From Candidatus Uabimicrobium amorphum (lineage in GTDB: Bacteria; Planctomycetota; Uabimicrobiia; Uabimicrobiales; Uabimicrobiaceae), in the NCBI RefSeq assembly GCF_009002475.1, contig NZ_AP019860.1, positions 8,553,547-8,617,546 of the forward strand: a DNA stretch of 64,000 nucleotides, in the 5' to 3' direction. This document shows, one piece after another, positions 25,911-35,993 of this stretch. The notes under the pieces are model-generated. The model was not told the DNA's origin. It was given only the letters and a program-made list of their open reading frames with translations, and did not search any database. Position 1 is the stretch's first letter. Every line of letters begins with the position of its first letter. The translations under genes were made by a program, and so were the position numbers.

Positions 25911-28560
25911 ATGTAATCTTTGCAACGAAATATATTCCTTTCATTGCGAAACATGCCCCAAGTGTAGCCAAAAGCTATTTGGTGAACTCGCGCGAGACAT
26001 GAATTACCTAACGGATCAACAACTACAACTCGCTATTCATCAACACCAACAAAAGCGCCAACCTCTTGGCTCACTGCTTGTGGAACTCAATCTTCTTACC
26101 TGGGAACAAGTGACCACTATCTTGGCAAAGCAAAAAAAAATAGTCGTCAAATGCGACAGTTGTCGCATTGTTTTTAACGTACACAAAGAACAAATAAACT
26201 CGAACTGTGCAGAGTGCAACGAACCTTTGCGAGCGGCCACACAATTTCTACCTTACAAACTTGCGCCTTTTTGTCCCAAAGAATCTAAGAATCTCCCCTT
26301 GGTGAGCAACACACCAAAAAATATTTTTGGGCATTATGAAATCTATCACGAAATTGGTCGCGGAGGTATGGGGAGAGTTTACAAAACATGGGACCAGAAA
26401 CTGCGTTGCGTGGTTGCGGTAAAAAAAGTGGAAAATATATCGATTGACCGCCGCAGATTTTTACGTGAAGTGCAAACAATTGCCCAACTCAACCATCCAA
26501 ACATTGTTCGTTTACTGGGGTTTGGAGAGGAACCGGCCTACTACATTGCCATGAGCTATGTGCAAGGGAAAACCCTCGACAAGTTCATCAAAGAACATCC
26601 CTCATTTTTAGATATGATCAAAATTTTTCAAAAGCTAGCTGAAGCTCTTGATTACGCGCATAAACGCGGTGTTATCCATCGCGACATTAAGCCAGATAAT
26701 ATCGTCATCACCCCCGAACAACAGCCCATCATTATGGATTTCGGTATCGCAAAAGCCGTGGACGACACCTTAAAAATATCACACACAGGCTGTATTGTCG
26801 GAACACCTTCTTACATGTCGCCGCAACAAGCAAGAGGAGAAGCCGTTACACACTCCACAGACATATATTCTTTAGGAGCTTCCTTTTACGAAGTTCTTAC
26901 CGGTTGTTGTCCCTTTCAAGGTGAACATCCACATAAAATCATGTTAGACTTACAAGAAAAAGAACCTATTCTTCCCACGCAAATTCGCGCCGATATCCCC
27001 AAAGAACTAGAGGCAATATGCTTAAAATGCCTCGACAAAAAAATAGAAAAAAGATACCAATATGCACGACATATTGCTGTGGATTTACAAAATTATATAG
27101 AAAATCGTCCCATTTCAGCGCGTAAAATGACCGAGGTACAAAAATGGATAAAAAACATTGTTCGCAATAAAGTAAAGTATGCTGTCGTTACCTGTTTGGT
27201 ATTTTTTGCGGTACTTACAATTGGTTACTTTTTGCATATAACCTCTGAACACAATAAACAATTGCAATACGAAAGAAATGCTGCGGTGAAAAATGCGCAG
27301 ATGACTTTTGCTTTCTTACAAAAAGTATATTGGAAATACGAACTGCTGCGCAAAGACAAAAATCTTGTTCGTAGTTTAAAAAACTTATTTGGTGAGCTTG
27401 AACGACAAAATGCATTGTCTTTAACTGACGAGAAATCGCAAGAAATTCTATGGTTGTACGCGATCGTTTACAGTTTGAGTGACAATAAACACGAAAGGAG
27501 TAAAGGTTTCGAAGCATATTCTCACTTTTTGAGTAAATTTCCCACAGATGCACGCGCTTATGCTAGTCGGGGTATCATTCATCTACGTCATAAAGATTTC
27601 GACAAAGCAATTAGCGATTTCACCAAAGCGATCTCTCTACAAAACAAGTTGTCCGTTGCTTACTATAATCGCGGTTTTGCTTATATCCGTGTCAAACAGT
27701 ATCTCAAAGCCATCGCCGATTTATCGGCGACTTTGAAAATAGAGAAAGAGGCAAATTCAAAGATAAATCACCATGATTTTGACCGTAATAATATTTACTT
27801 CAACAGAGGATTGGCTTTTTTCCATACGAAATCTTACCAAAAGGCGTTGAAAGATTTCGATGCTGTGATAAAAAATAGACCGCAAAATATGCAAGCTTAT
27901 TTGTACAGAGCACAAATATTAGAAAATATTTATGACTACAAAAACGCAATAGAAGATTACTCTTTTTTGATTAAAGTAAATTACGAAACAAAACTTGTGT
28001 ATCATCGGCGTGCGGAACTTTACTGGAAACTTCAAGATGTCAGGTGGAAGGAAGATCTCCTCAAGCTAATTTCCATCTCTGGTAAGAAAGAAAAATATTT
28101 GTTTTGGGGAGATTACTATCACTATCAAAAACAGTTTGCGAAAGCAATATCCCACTACAAACAATATACAACGTATTTTCCCCGAAAAGAAACAGGCTAT
28201 GTCTCCATCGCAACGGCATTGATTCAACAGCAAAAATTCCAACTAGCCATTTCTTATCTAAAAAAAGCAATGCCCTTAACACAAAACAATTTCGATGTGT
28301 ATGCGCGCATTGGTTCATGTTACTGCGTTTTACAAAAATACGACCAAGGAATGAGGTATTTAAAAAAGGCGATCGAAATAAGTCCTTATCGTGTTGGTCC
28401 ATATCTTGATTTAGGTAATTGTTATTGGATAAAGGGAGATTCAAAAAAAGCGTTACAATGCTGGGAAAACGCAGCAAAAATGCCTTCTCCTCAACAGAAT
28501 TTTATCAAGAAAAAAATCCTTCAAATACAGGCCGCCATTAAAGAAGGAAATAAAAAATAA
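25900..28560 (+). CDS. Ser/Thr protein kinase with zinc ribbons, MshEN-like domain, TM helix and TPRs
   Basis: 886 aa, in order: zinc ribbon (Cys5, 8, 19, 22); a helical domain like the GspE/PilB N-terminus (about 33-80, PLGSLLVELNLLTWEQV); second zinc ribbon (Cys85, 88, 103, 106); kinase domain about 147-410 with GRGGMGRVYK, beta3 Lys in VAVKKV, HRDIKPDN (260) and DFG (280), so catalytically intact; one membrane helix (about 427-447); then TPR units to the end. With one helix, the kinase lies inside and the TPRs probably outside. It overlaps the activator by 11 bp (ATGAATCTTAG), implying coupled translation and a shared pathway. The stimulus is unknown. Confidence 0.92.
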   Translation: MNLRCNLCNEIYSFHCETCPKCSQKLFGELARDMNYLTDQQLQLAIHQHQQKRQPLGSLLVELNLLTWEQVTTILAKQKKIVVKCDSCRIVFNVHKEQINSNCAECNEPLRAATQFLPYKLAPFCPKESKNLPLVSNTPKNIFGHYEIYHEIGRGGMGRVYKTWDQKLRCVVAVKKVENISIDRRRFLREVQTIAQLNHPNIVRLLGFGEEPAYYIAMSYVQGKTLDKFIKEHPSFLDMIKIFQKLAEALDYAHKRGVIHRDIKPDNIVITPEQQPIIMDFGIAKAVDDTLKISHTGCIVGTPSYMSPQQARGEAVTHSTDIYSLGASFYEVLTGCCPFQGEHPHKIMLDLQEKEPILPTQIRADIPKELEAICLKCLDKKIEKRYQYARHIAVDLQNYIENRPISARKMTEVQKWIKNIVRNKVKYAVVTCLVFFAVLTIGYFLHITSEHNKQLQYERNAAVKNAQMTFAFLQKVYWKYELLRKDKNLVRSLKNLFGELERQNALSLTDEKSQEILWLYAIVYSLSDNKHERSKGFEAYSHFLSKFPTDARAYASRGIIHLRHKDFDKAISDFTKAISLQNKLSVAYYNRGFAYIRVKQYLKAIADLSATLKIEKEANSKINHHDFDRNNIYFNRGLAFFHTKSYQKALKDFDAVIKNRPQNMQAYLYRAQILENIYDYKNAIEDYSFLIKVNYETKLVYHRRAELYWKLQDVRWKEDLLKLISISGKKEKYLFWGDYYHYQKQFAKAISHYKQYTTYFPRKETGYVSIATALIQQQKFQLAISYLKKAMPLTQNNFDVYARIGSCYCVLQKYDQGMRYLKKAIEISPYRVGPYLDLGNCYWIKGDSKKALQCWENAAKMPSPQQNFIKKKILQIQAAIKEGNKK

Positions 28561-28601
28561 ACATGTATCAATTCAAAACCATACCGATTCGTAAGCCTAT
28601 A

Positions 28602-28648
28602 TCCAACTGTATTTGAGGGAACGGGCGGACGCTAGGTCCGCCCCTACA
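28602..28648 (+). repeat. Dispersed GGGCGGAC hairpin element, copy 1
   Basis: TCCAACTGTATTTGAG, then GGGCGGAC (stem), GCTAG-like loop, GTCCGCCC and CTACA. It lies between the convergent kinase and metalloprotease genes. Near-identical to the copy at 36120; the core also recurs inverted at 41156. Confidence 0.8.
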
Positions 28649-28675
28649 TTTCCACCGCGGTTTATATCATTTATT

Positions 28676-29467
28676 TCACCGGCGTACAAAGAAGGTCACC
28701 ACATATGTCAATATCATATTGACAATCGACAAAATGGCCGCAAACATCAAATGCGAAAGGAGAGGCTGGCTCCATGTTCTCATCGTATGCATTTGTTCTC
28801 TACTTAGGAGAAATTGTGTGTAGTGGGAAATGATGGCGATGAAGGCAATCATGATAAGCACTAGAAAAATACCTGGCCACGCGCCTTTTAAGTCAGAGGA
28901 ACTTGGTGCCATGTGCGACGCAATCGACAAACATATGTATAAATAAAGCCAAAACTGCCAACGTTGCATATTTTCTTTGGTGAAGAGTTCATGGATAAAC
29001 GTCGAAAAGTTATGGGAGAATTCTTCCCAAAATATGGAGAACTTCGCTTCCATAATGTTGGAAAACGAAGACAATTGCCATTCGATCGCAAACTCAGGAA
29101 ACATCCAATAACTCAGCATTAATAACGCGGTAATTCCTGTTACAAAAGGTGCCAGTCCCACAAACAGAGTTCCTATTCTCTGGTACAGACTTTTGCTGTT
29201 GTAGGAATATTTTACGTACCCAAGTGTTCCCGTTTGCCGATCGGGAGAAAACAATTTTACTTCATTGATTTTATAACCAAAAACAATGCAAAAAATAACA
29301 TGACCGATCTCATGAAGTGGCGTACCGATTATTCCGGTTAACAATACCGCATTCCATCCCAGTTTATTCGTCAATCTTCGCGTTGTCCATACTTCTAATT
29401 TATACAAAATAAAGAGTAGCAACGCTATTCCACCAAATACGGCAAAAAGCTGTTGTAAAATTTCCAT
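28676..29467 (-). CDS. Putative membrane zinc metalloprotease (M50-like)
   Basis: 263 aa with about five or six membrane helices. The HEIGH motif (His52, Glu53, His56) sits at the end of a helix, as in site-2-protease-type enzymes, and a later ASHMAPSSSDLKGAW segment supplies a plausible third ligand (Asp) in a loop near another helix. There is no PDZ domain. The family is only partly like RseP/SpoIVFB, so the substrate is unknown. The start ATG is 3 bp after the stop of the small upstream gene. Confidence 0.7.
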   Translation of the reverse strand: MEILQQLFAVFGGIALLLFILYKLEVWTTRRLTNKLGWNAVLLTGIIGTPLHEIGHVIFCIVFGYKINEVKLFSPDRQTGTLGYVKYSYNSKSLYQRIGTLFVGLAPFVTGITALLMLSYWMFPEFAIEWQLSSFSNIMEAKFSIFWEEFSHNFSTFIHELFTKENMQRWQFWLYLYICLSIASHMAPSSSDLKGAWPGIFLVLIMIAFIAIISHYTQFLLSREQMHTMRTWSQPLLSHLMFAAILSIVNMILTYVVTFFVRR

Positions 29468-29470
29468 TTC

Positions 29471-29725
29471 TTAGGCTTCCCAAAAAAAAGTTTTTTCGTC
29501 TTCGCCATGTAGGAGCAAATACTCTTCGGCAAAATCAAGGGACTCTTCCGCGTATATATCTGCAACTGAGGTGACCAATTGTGCACCGCCAGAAACGTCT
29601 TTTTCACATGCCCACACAAAAGAATCCACGACTTTATACAAATGTTTTTGTTGATAGTGGTATTGGGCCAGTATTTTTTCTTTTTCACTAAATTCCCACC
29701 AGCCGTCATGTTGTTTTATTTTCAT
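29471..29725 (-). CDS. Small acidic protein of unknown function
   Basis: 84 aa, soluble, rich in Glu and aromatic residues, no recognised domain. It is preceded by a hairpin (29776-29802) and an extended -10 promoter (29801-29809). It ends 3 bp before the putative metalloprotease, so the two form an operon and may be functionally linked. Confidence 0.6.
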   Translation of the reverse strand: MKIKQHDGWWEFSEKEKILAQYHYQQKHLYKVVDSFVWACEKDVSGGAQLVTSVADIYAEESLDFAEEYLLLHGEDEKTFFWEA

Positions 29726-29775
29726 TGTTTTTTATGCCCACGACAGTACAATAATTATAGTCTACTAATTGTAGT

Positions 29776-29802
29776 ATGATGGAGAAATGAATTCTCCATC
29801 AT
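29776..29802 (-). promoter_or_regulatory. Hairpin in leader of the small-protein/metalloprotease operon
   Basis: ATGATGGAGAA (29776-29786), a 5-nt loop, TTCTCCATCAT (29792-29802): a perfect 11-bp stem in the region between divergent genes. It overlaps the predicted start of the minus-strand transcript, so it could be an operator or a 5' leader hairpin. Confidence 0.45.
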
Positions 29803-29809
29803 TATAACA
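29801..29809 (-). promoter_or_regulatory. Extended -10 promoter
   Basis: TGTTATAAT on the minus strand (TGn plus perfect TATAAT). No convincing -35 box at 17 bp. It drives toward the gene starting at 29725. Confidence 0.5.
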
Positions 29810-29936
29810 GAACAGGATAGAAAGAACACCTCAATTGACACGGCAATGAGTATTATTTGAATAATATTTTGCAGGAAAAGATGGTGAATACCAATGACAA
29901 AATTCGTATAAAATTTTCAGAGTAATGGGAGCTAAC

Positions 29937-32900
29937 GTGTCGGACAATACCAATCAAAAATTTTTGCAATATTGTTTGCAAAAAAAAATCCTAAATACGC
30001 AACAAGTGCAAATGATCATGAAGCACATTTCCAACGCAGGTATAAATAGACCTTTATGGGAAACCATAGGCGAAAAGTTACAATGGGATACCACAAAAGT
30101 ACAAAATGTATACGAAAGTTTTTTGACGACAACCATTGACCTACCTGCCGAGAATACAATGCAGTATGTTGCCTTTTTGGCTGTCATAAAGAAACTGTTC
30201 ATCCAAGGAATTGTCACTTTGGATGAAGTAAACGTTGTGCTACAAAACTGTACAACCATGCCTGTGGCCAAACAAATGATTGAATTGTTATCCGAGCGAA
30301 AGATCTTGTCGGTCGAACAATGCATGAACATTCGCGATTACTTAAAAAATACATCTGCACAAGAACAAACACAATTTGTAAAACAAGCGCCTATTTTAGA
30401 ATTGCAAAATAAAAGAATCGTAAAAAAGACCGATTTCAAAATTGCGCACTATGAAATTTTAAAAGAATTAGGCCGCGGTGGTATGGGAGTGGTTTATCTA
30501 GCACGTGATACGAATTTGTCACGCATCGTTGCGTTAAAAGTTTTGTCGGCAATGAACAACGAACGTGAAACGCAACGCTTTATGCGCGAAGCAAAACTTG
30601 CCGCATCGCTCAGTCACCCCAATATTGTTTCTGTTTACGAAGTGGGAAATGCAGGAAAAATTTGCTATTTCACCATGGAGTATGTCGAAGGTATGTCCCT
30701 GAGTGAGTACGTGCGTAAATTTCAATTGAATCCTGAGCAAATTATGAAGTTATTGTTGCCCATTGTCGCCTCGGTGAGTTTTGCGCACAGCAAGAATATT
30801 ATCCACCGCGATATTAAACCGAGTAACATTATCGTTGACAGCAATCACACTCCGTACTTGATGGATTTTGGATTGGCAAAGCATGTACGCACCGGAAACG
30901 ATTTGACAATGACCGGAGCGCGGATTGGTACACCGGCATATATGCCTCCGGAGCAAATTGACGATATTAAAAATACCGGAAAACCTGCCGATGTTTACAG
31001 TCTGGGGGTTGTTCTCTATGAGATGATCACCGGAAGAACTCCTTTTACCGCCAATAGCGTACAAGCTATTTTTGTCGCTATTTTAACCCACGAAGCCCTC
31101 GCTCCTAAAAAGTTAATCAAAGATTTACCCAGTGATATCAATACGATTTGTATGCGTTGTTTGCAAAAAAAACCCAAAAAGCGCTACACAAACGCCAAAG
31201 CACTAGAGCTTGATATAGAACGCTACCTGAACGGGGACAACATTAAAGCAAAACCTGTGGGGCCGATCACCAAAACGCAACAAATGATCATGCGTAACAA
31301 AATTTTTTCTGCGGCGATTTGTGGCTTATTCGTTGCCGTGGTTCTACTCATATACCAATTCTTTTTAGCTCCCGGAGTCATCCATTTAAAAACGGTGATA
31401 CGAGATGCACAACAAAATTTACAACCCATACGTTGCAATATAACTGTTGATAACAAAATGCATTTTCAGAGTAATCGCCCTATACACATTGCCAATGGTT
31501 ACCACAAAGTTCTCTTATCCGCCCCTCACTACGAAGCGCAAGAGTTTATTGTTCGCATATTACCGAACCAAGAGGTCTCTTTAGAAAAAGAGTTACAACC
31601 ACAAACAGGTATTATCAATATTCATTCCAGTTTGTCGAGTTTAAGTGTTCATTTATATAACCTAGACAACGACCAACACTCCGTTTTCGTGGCGCCTATT
31701 CACAAACTAAAGATAAAAACCGGCCGTTACAAAGTGATTGCCCGTAAGAAAAATCACTTTTCTGAGCAACACAATATTACAGTGCAGGCGAACGAAGAAA
31801 CAAATTTACACATTGAGTTGACCGCGATGGAAATATGGAATATCAAACTATTCCAAGAGCCACAAGCGGACACCATGGTTCTTGTGGATAGCAATCGCGA
31901 TGGAAATAGTGAAGTGGTGTATACGGCAAGAAACGGTGGCGTTTTGAGCCTTGACCTTGAACAGCAAAAACGTTTGTGGGAAATACCAGGAGACACGACT
32001 TTTTCTTCCGGCAAAATGGAGCAACACGACATCAATGCAGATGGAGCCGCCGATATCATCTATAGCCACCACTATCATTTTAAAGTAATAGATGGCAAGA
32101 CGCATACACTGTTGTTCGAACGACTAAACTGGTGGGGATATCACTTTCTACTTCACGATGTAGACGGTGACTCTCATAAAGAAATCATCACATTTTCCAC
32201 CTACCGCGGTATCAAGTGCCATGATATACGCCGTAAACGTACCGTATGGGAAATCCCGTACAACAACCCTAGTATCAAGAATACCGTACAAAAAATATCG
32301 CACGACAAAGCTCTGTTTGTCGCCAATACACCGAATAAGAACAATTCCCTTATGTTACTCTACTTGTCATCAGGCAAGATAGTCCCCTGGAACCAAGGTC
32401 AAAGTAAAAATATACCGCTGATTTCCGCGCACAAACCATTAGGAATGGTGGCGGTACATATCCCACAACACGGTATGGAGATCTTTGACACCGCGAGTGG
32501 CAAATTAAAATGGTCGTGGAACGATGATTCTCCACATATGACGCCTCCGGTATGGACCGATCTCGACGAAGACTCTCGACCAGAAATACTGATATTATTT
32601 GATAGCCTACATTGTTTTGATGTAAAGACAAAGCGCCTACTGTGGAAAAAAAAGTTCCCGCCACAATCAAAAATTTTCACCACAGATCTCGACTTCGACG
32701 GCCTACATGAAGTAGTTCTATACAACAATCAAGATGTATGGATACTAAATCACAAAGGAGAAGACATCAGTCATTTTGAAGTGGCTGGTCTAAAACAATG
32801 CCGTACTATAGATATAGATCACGACGGTTTTCAGGAGATTATTTGTTTATCAGCCACCAATTTATATTGTTACCGGTATCAGAATCATCCTAGTGTACGT

Positions 32901-35114
32901 ACAGTTACCCGCAAATCCTTTCGTAATGTCGTCGGCTCTCAAGACTTAACAAATGACAATGTTATTGAGTTGTTGGCATCCACATCCCAAGGAGATCTAC
33001 ACTGTATTGACGGTAAAAATGGTAACACTTTGTGGCAAGTTAACATCAACAATGAATATTTACATGTAAATGTCGTTGGTGACAGAATCGTTGTTTTAAG
33101 CAATCGCGACATTGTTTTTTTAGACCTCTACGGCAAAGAACAAAAACGTATTGTTGCCGCGGAACGTCTCACAACAAGTATCGCTCCTATATTTTATGAT
33201 GTTGACAACGATGGCAACGAAGAAATCATTGTTGTCTCTCCACGCAATGGTTATATATATTGCTATAAGGAACAAGGTGCTCTACTATGGCGCGCCAAAG
33301 TAGATCGCATATTTGCCGCTCCACTTTTTGCCGATATCGACGGAGATCAAAAACCTGAGTTAGTGATGATAAACGGCATGCAAATGCAAAACAATGACAG
33401 CTATGTCGTTTGTTTCGATGCACAAACGGGGCAGGCGAAATGGAAAACCACCGTGATACAACACGCCGAATCATCAGATTTAACCCTCACCGACATCAAT
33501 GGCGATGGGCAAAAAGAAATTATTGTTGGTGGAGTTGCAGGTACACTACACTGTTTGAGCGGTAGCGGGCGTATGGTATGGAGCAAACGCTATGCTTCTT
33601 CAGGGCTTCTTGCCCCCTATTTACTAGATGACTTTGACGGTGATGGCAACAAAGAAATTGTCGCAAGAACAAAAGATTATAAGTTATTATGTGTCGACAT
33701 TCGTCAAGGAGAACTCAAATGGATACAACACGACATTTATGGCGGAATAATAACTTACGTGAACGACTACAATAACGACGGAGTACGCGATATCGTATGT
33801 TCTTCACCATATCATAGCTATGTGGTCACCAGTGGAGACGACGGACGACTTCTAGGATACAGTAACGCGCTGGGAATTATAAAAAACAGACTGATATCGC
33901 GCGACAAAAATGATTGTGATATCTTCTTTATCAATACAGTTGGTCATATCGTAAGGATTCAAAAATGGCGCGCGTATGTAGAAAGAGGTTTACAATTACC
34001 ACAATATCCATTCAATGAAGCCGACAATGTAAATAAAGAACTTCACTTAAATATGTTGTTGCGTTTACAAAACCATACCGCTCTAAAGAAAAGAGCTTTT
34101 ACATATCAGCAACAAACAAGTCGCTTTTCTTTTCACTGTGCCATGTCTTATTTCGTAAACAAAGAGTGGGAAAAAGCGCAAAGGTACTTGCAGAGATTTA
34201 TCAACAATAACCCAAACCATTTCACCGCCAAATTTGCCTTAATGTTATGTGATTGGAATACTCAAAAAACGAAGAAAGCACGGCAGAGTATGGTGGCACT
34301 TCTACAAGAGTCCATCGTTGACTTCGAAAACGCATGGCAGCGTTTTGATTATTTGCTAAACGATGCGACGATCGATTCGATCATGAAAATTCTCCCCGCC
34401 GCAGTAAAAAAAGCGCAACGTGAAGAGCATTTGTATCGGGCCTATCGCCACCATAAGTTTATGCAACATCCCGAAGAAATAGATCGGTGGATGAAACTCA
34501 TTGCCAAATACAGTTCACAAAAGCATCGCAGTTATACAAAAATCGCGGACACTTATCGCCAAAAAGTATTGGCCGCTGCCGCAGCAAAAACATCAGCAAT
34601 TTACACATACCACGACGCCATTCGCGAAATAAATCGCGGTTTGGTTTACCTTTACGACGATCAGGTGTTGCTACAAGCTTTAGGGGCGTACTGGTTACAA
34701 ATAGATAGAATAAAGGCCCATGACTATTTTGACAGGATACTGCGCAATAACCCTCAGGATATCAAGGCGCAGTATTTCAAAGGTATTTGTATGTACGAGA
34801 AGCGCCAATACTCTCGTGCAACAAAACTCATTAAAGCGAGTCTCAGCCAGCCATTAGAGAGTGCACAAAAATTGGTCTATGCTCTATGTTTAATTGCTAC
34901 AGATAATCATCAACAAGCCATGCAAAATCTACAAACATTGAAAGTTCGCGCCAACACTTTGGAAGACCATCTACGCAAAGTTTTGATTCTCATTGTTCAA
35001 AAACAGAATAAAAATGCGCAAATATATCTACAACAAATAGCGGCGTATGTGGGTTGGAGTCGTTCATATACACTACAATGGCTTGCACAACAAATTAAAA
35101 CAAATAACATGTAG
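29937..35114 (+). CDS. Giant Ser/Thr protein kinase with FG-GAP/VCBS-like propeller and TPRs
   Basis: About 1725 aa. N-terminal helical domain (about 1-140), kinase domain (about 168-430; GRGGMGVVYLA, HRDIKPSN at 290, DFG at 310, all key residues intact), membrane helix (about 455-475), PEGA-like beta repeats (480-630), a long propeller (about 640-1320) with at least eleven Asp-rich calcium-type loops (DVDGDSHKE, DIDGDQKPE, DFDGDGNKE) of FG-GAP/VCBS/PQQ style, and C-terminal TPRs. The extracytoplasmic part probably senses a ligand or Ca2+. GTG 29937 is chosen over ATG 29925 because GGGAG lies 5 nt upstream of the GTG and nothing precedes the ATG. A short-chain dehydrogenase follows 10 bp later. 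Confidence 0.92.
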   Translation: MSDNTNQKFLQYCLQKKILNTQQVQMIMKHISNAGINRPLWETIGEKLQWDTTKVQNVYESFLTTTIDLPAENTMQYVAFLAVIKKLFIQGIVTLDEVNVVLQNCTTMPVAKQMIELLSERKILSVEQCMNIRDYLKNTSAQEQTQFVKQAPILELQNKRIVKKTDFKIAHYEILKELGRGGMGVVYLARDTNLSRIVALKVLSAMNNERETQRFMREAKLAASLSHPNIVSVYEVGNAGKICYFTMEYVEGMSLSEYVRKFQLNPEQIMKLLLPIVASVSFAHSKNIIHRDIKPSNIIVDSNHTPYLMDFGLAKHVRTGNDLTMTGARIGTPAYMPPEQIDDIKNTGKPADVYSLGVVLYEMITGRTPFTANSVQAIFVAILTHEALAPKKLIKDLPSDINTICMRCLQKKPKKRYTNAKALELDIERYLNGDNIKAKPVGPITKTQQMIMRNKIFSAAICGLFVAVVLLIYQFFLAPGVIHLKTVIRDAQQNLQPIRCNITVDNKMHFQSNRPIHIANGYHKVLLSAPHYEAQEFIVRILPNQEVSLEKELQPQTGIINIHSSLSSLSVHLYNLDNDQHSVFVAPIHKLKIKTGRYKVIARKKNHFSEQHNITVQANEETNLHIELTAMEIWNIKLFQEPQADTMVLVDSNRDGNSEVVYTARNGGVLSLDLEQQKRLWEIPGDTTFSSGKMEQHDINADGAADIIYSHHYHFKVIDGKTHTLLFERLNWWGYHFLLHDVDGDSHKEIITFSTYRGIKCHDIRRKRTVWEIPYNNPSIKNTVQKISHDKALFVANTPNKNNSLMLLYLSSGKIVPWNQGQSKNIPLISAHKPLGMVAVHIPQHGMEIFDTASGKLKWSWNDDSPHMTPPVWTDLDEDSRPEILILFDSLHCFDVKTKRLLWKKKFPPQSKIFTTDLDFDGLHEVVLYNNQDVWILNHKGEDISHFEVAGLKQCRTIDIDHDGFQEIICLSATNLYCYRYQNHPSVRTVTRKSFRNVVGSQDLTNDNVIELLASTSQGDLHCIDGKNGNTLWQVNINNEYLHVNVVGDRIVVLSNRDIVFLDLYGKEQKRIVAAERLTTSIAPIFYDVDNDGNEEIIVVSPRNGYIYCYKEQGALLWRAKVDRIFAAPLFADIDGDQKPELVMINGMQMQNNDSYVVCFDAQTGQAKWKTTVIQHAESSDLTLTDINGDGQKEIIVGGVAGTLHCLSGSGRMVWSKRYASSGLLAPYLLDDFDGDGNKEIVARTKDYKLLCVDIRQGELKWIQHDIYGGIITYVNDYNNDGVRDIVCSSPYHSYVVTSGDDGRLLGYSNALGIIKNRLISRDKNDCDIFFINTVGHIVRIQKWRAYVERGLQLPQYPFNEADNVNKELHLNMLLRLQNHTALKKRAFTYQQQTSRFSFHCAMSYFVNKEWEKAQRYLQRFINNNPNHFTAKFALMLCDWNTQKTKKARQSMVALLQESIVDFENAWQRFDYLLNDATIDSIMKILPAAVKKAQREEHLYRAYRHHKFMQHPEEIDRWMKLIAKYSSQKHRSYTKIADTYRQKVLAAAAAKTSAIYTYHDAIREINRGLVYLYDDQVLLQALGAYWLQIDRIKAHDYFDRILRNNPQDIKAQYFKGICMYEKRQYSRATKLIKASLSQPLESAQKLVYALCLIATDNHQQAMQNLQTLKVRANTLEDHLRKVLILIVQKQNKNAQIYLQQIAAYVGWSRSYTLQWLAQQIKTNNM

Positions 35115-35124
35115 GAGAGGTAAA

Positions 35125-35982
35125 GTGAAGTACATTGTCGTTACCGGTGCCTCCACCGGGATAGGTAAGAATTTGTGTCAGCACTTAATTGCCGAAGGGT
35201 ATTTTGTCTTTGGCAGTGTACGCCGTGCGCAAGATGCAGAAAAACTAAGCGAAGAATTTCCACAGCGCTTTTCACCACTCGTATTTGACGTGACAAACCG
35301 CGAAGATGTCGAAAAAGCGGTCAAGGAAGTGCAAAACATTGTAGGCGACAACGGTCTTTTTTGCTTAATCAACAACGCAGGAATTGCCATTCCCGGACCA
35401 CTTATGCACATCCCTGTGGACGAATTTCGTCGTCAATTTGACGTAAACGTCTTTGGCGTTTTAGATGTGACACAAGCTTTTCTTCCCCTGCTAGGAGCAG
35501 AACTCCCGCAAAAATTTCCACCGGGAAAAATCATCAATGTCAGTTCGGTAGGCGGCAAGCTATTTAACCCATTTATCGGGGCCTACAATTCTTCCAAACA
35601 TGCCTTGGAGTGTATGTCCGATGTCTTGCGTATTGAGCTAAATATTTATGGCATTCATGTCGTCATCATCGAACCCGGAGCCATCAAAACCCCCATATGG
35701 GAAAAATCCAGTGGTTACGATTTAAGTATCTACGACAACACACACTATGCGCAAAACATCAACTCTTTCCAAAAACTAGTCGACAAAATCGTCGCTGGTG
35801 CCTTAGAACCGGACTACATAAGCCGTAAAGTCGTTAAAATTCTACGTAAGAAAAAGCCCAAAGCACGTTACGCCTTACCAGACCGTCCAATCAGTGGTTG
35901 GATTATTCCCAGACTTCTACCAACACGTGTGCTGGACAAAGCAATGATCAAATTTGTCGGTTTGCAAAAGCGCGAAAAGTAG
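35125..35982 (+). CDS. Short-chain dehydrogenase/reductase
   Basis: 285 aa, classical SDR: TGASTGIG dinucleotide motif (7-14), NNAG, the Ser of NVSSVGG, and catalytic YNSSK (Tyr154, Lys158), followed by EPGAIKTP. GTG 35125 with GGAGAGG 5 nt upstream is preferred to the longer frame that overlaps the kinase gene. NAD(P)H-dependent oxidoreduction of an unknown substrate; the C-terminal tail resembles SDRs acting on lipids or sterol-like compounds. Confidence 0.9.
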   Translation: MKYIVVTGASTGIGKNLCQHLIAEGYFVFGSVRRAQDAEKLSEEFPQRFSPLVFDVTNREDVEKAVKEVQNIVGDNGLFCLINNAGIAIPGPLMHIPVDEFRRQFDVNVFGVLDVTQAFLPLLGAELPQKFPPGKIINVSSVGGKLFNPFIGAYNSSKHALECMSDVLRIELNIYGIHVVIIEPGAIKTPIWEKSSGYDLSIYDNTHYAQNINSFQKLVDKIVAGALEPDYISRKVVKILRKKKPKARYALPDRPISGWIIPRLLPTRVLDKAMIKFVGLQKREK

Positions 35983-35993
35983 TGACTCGTATT

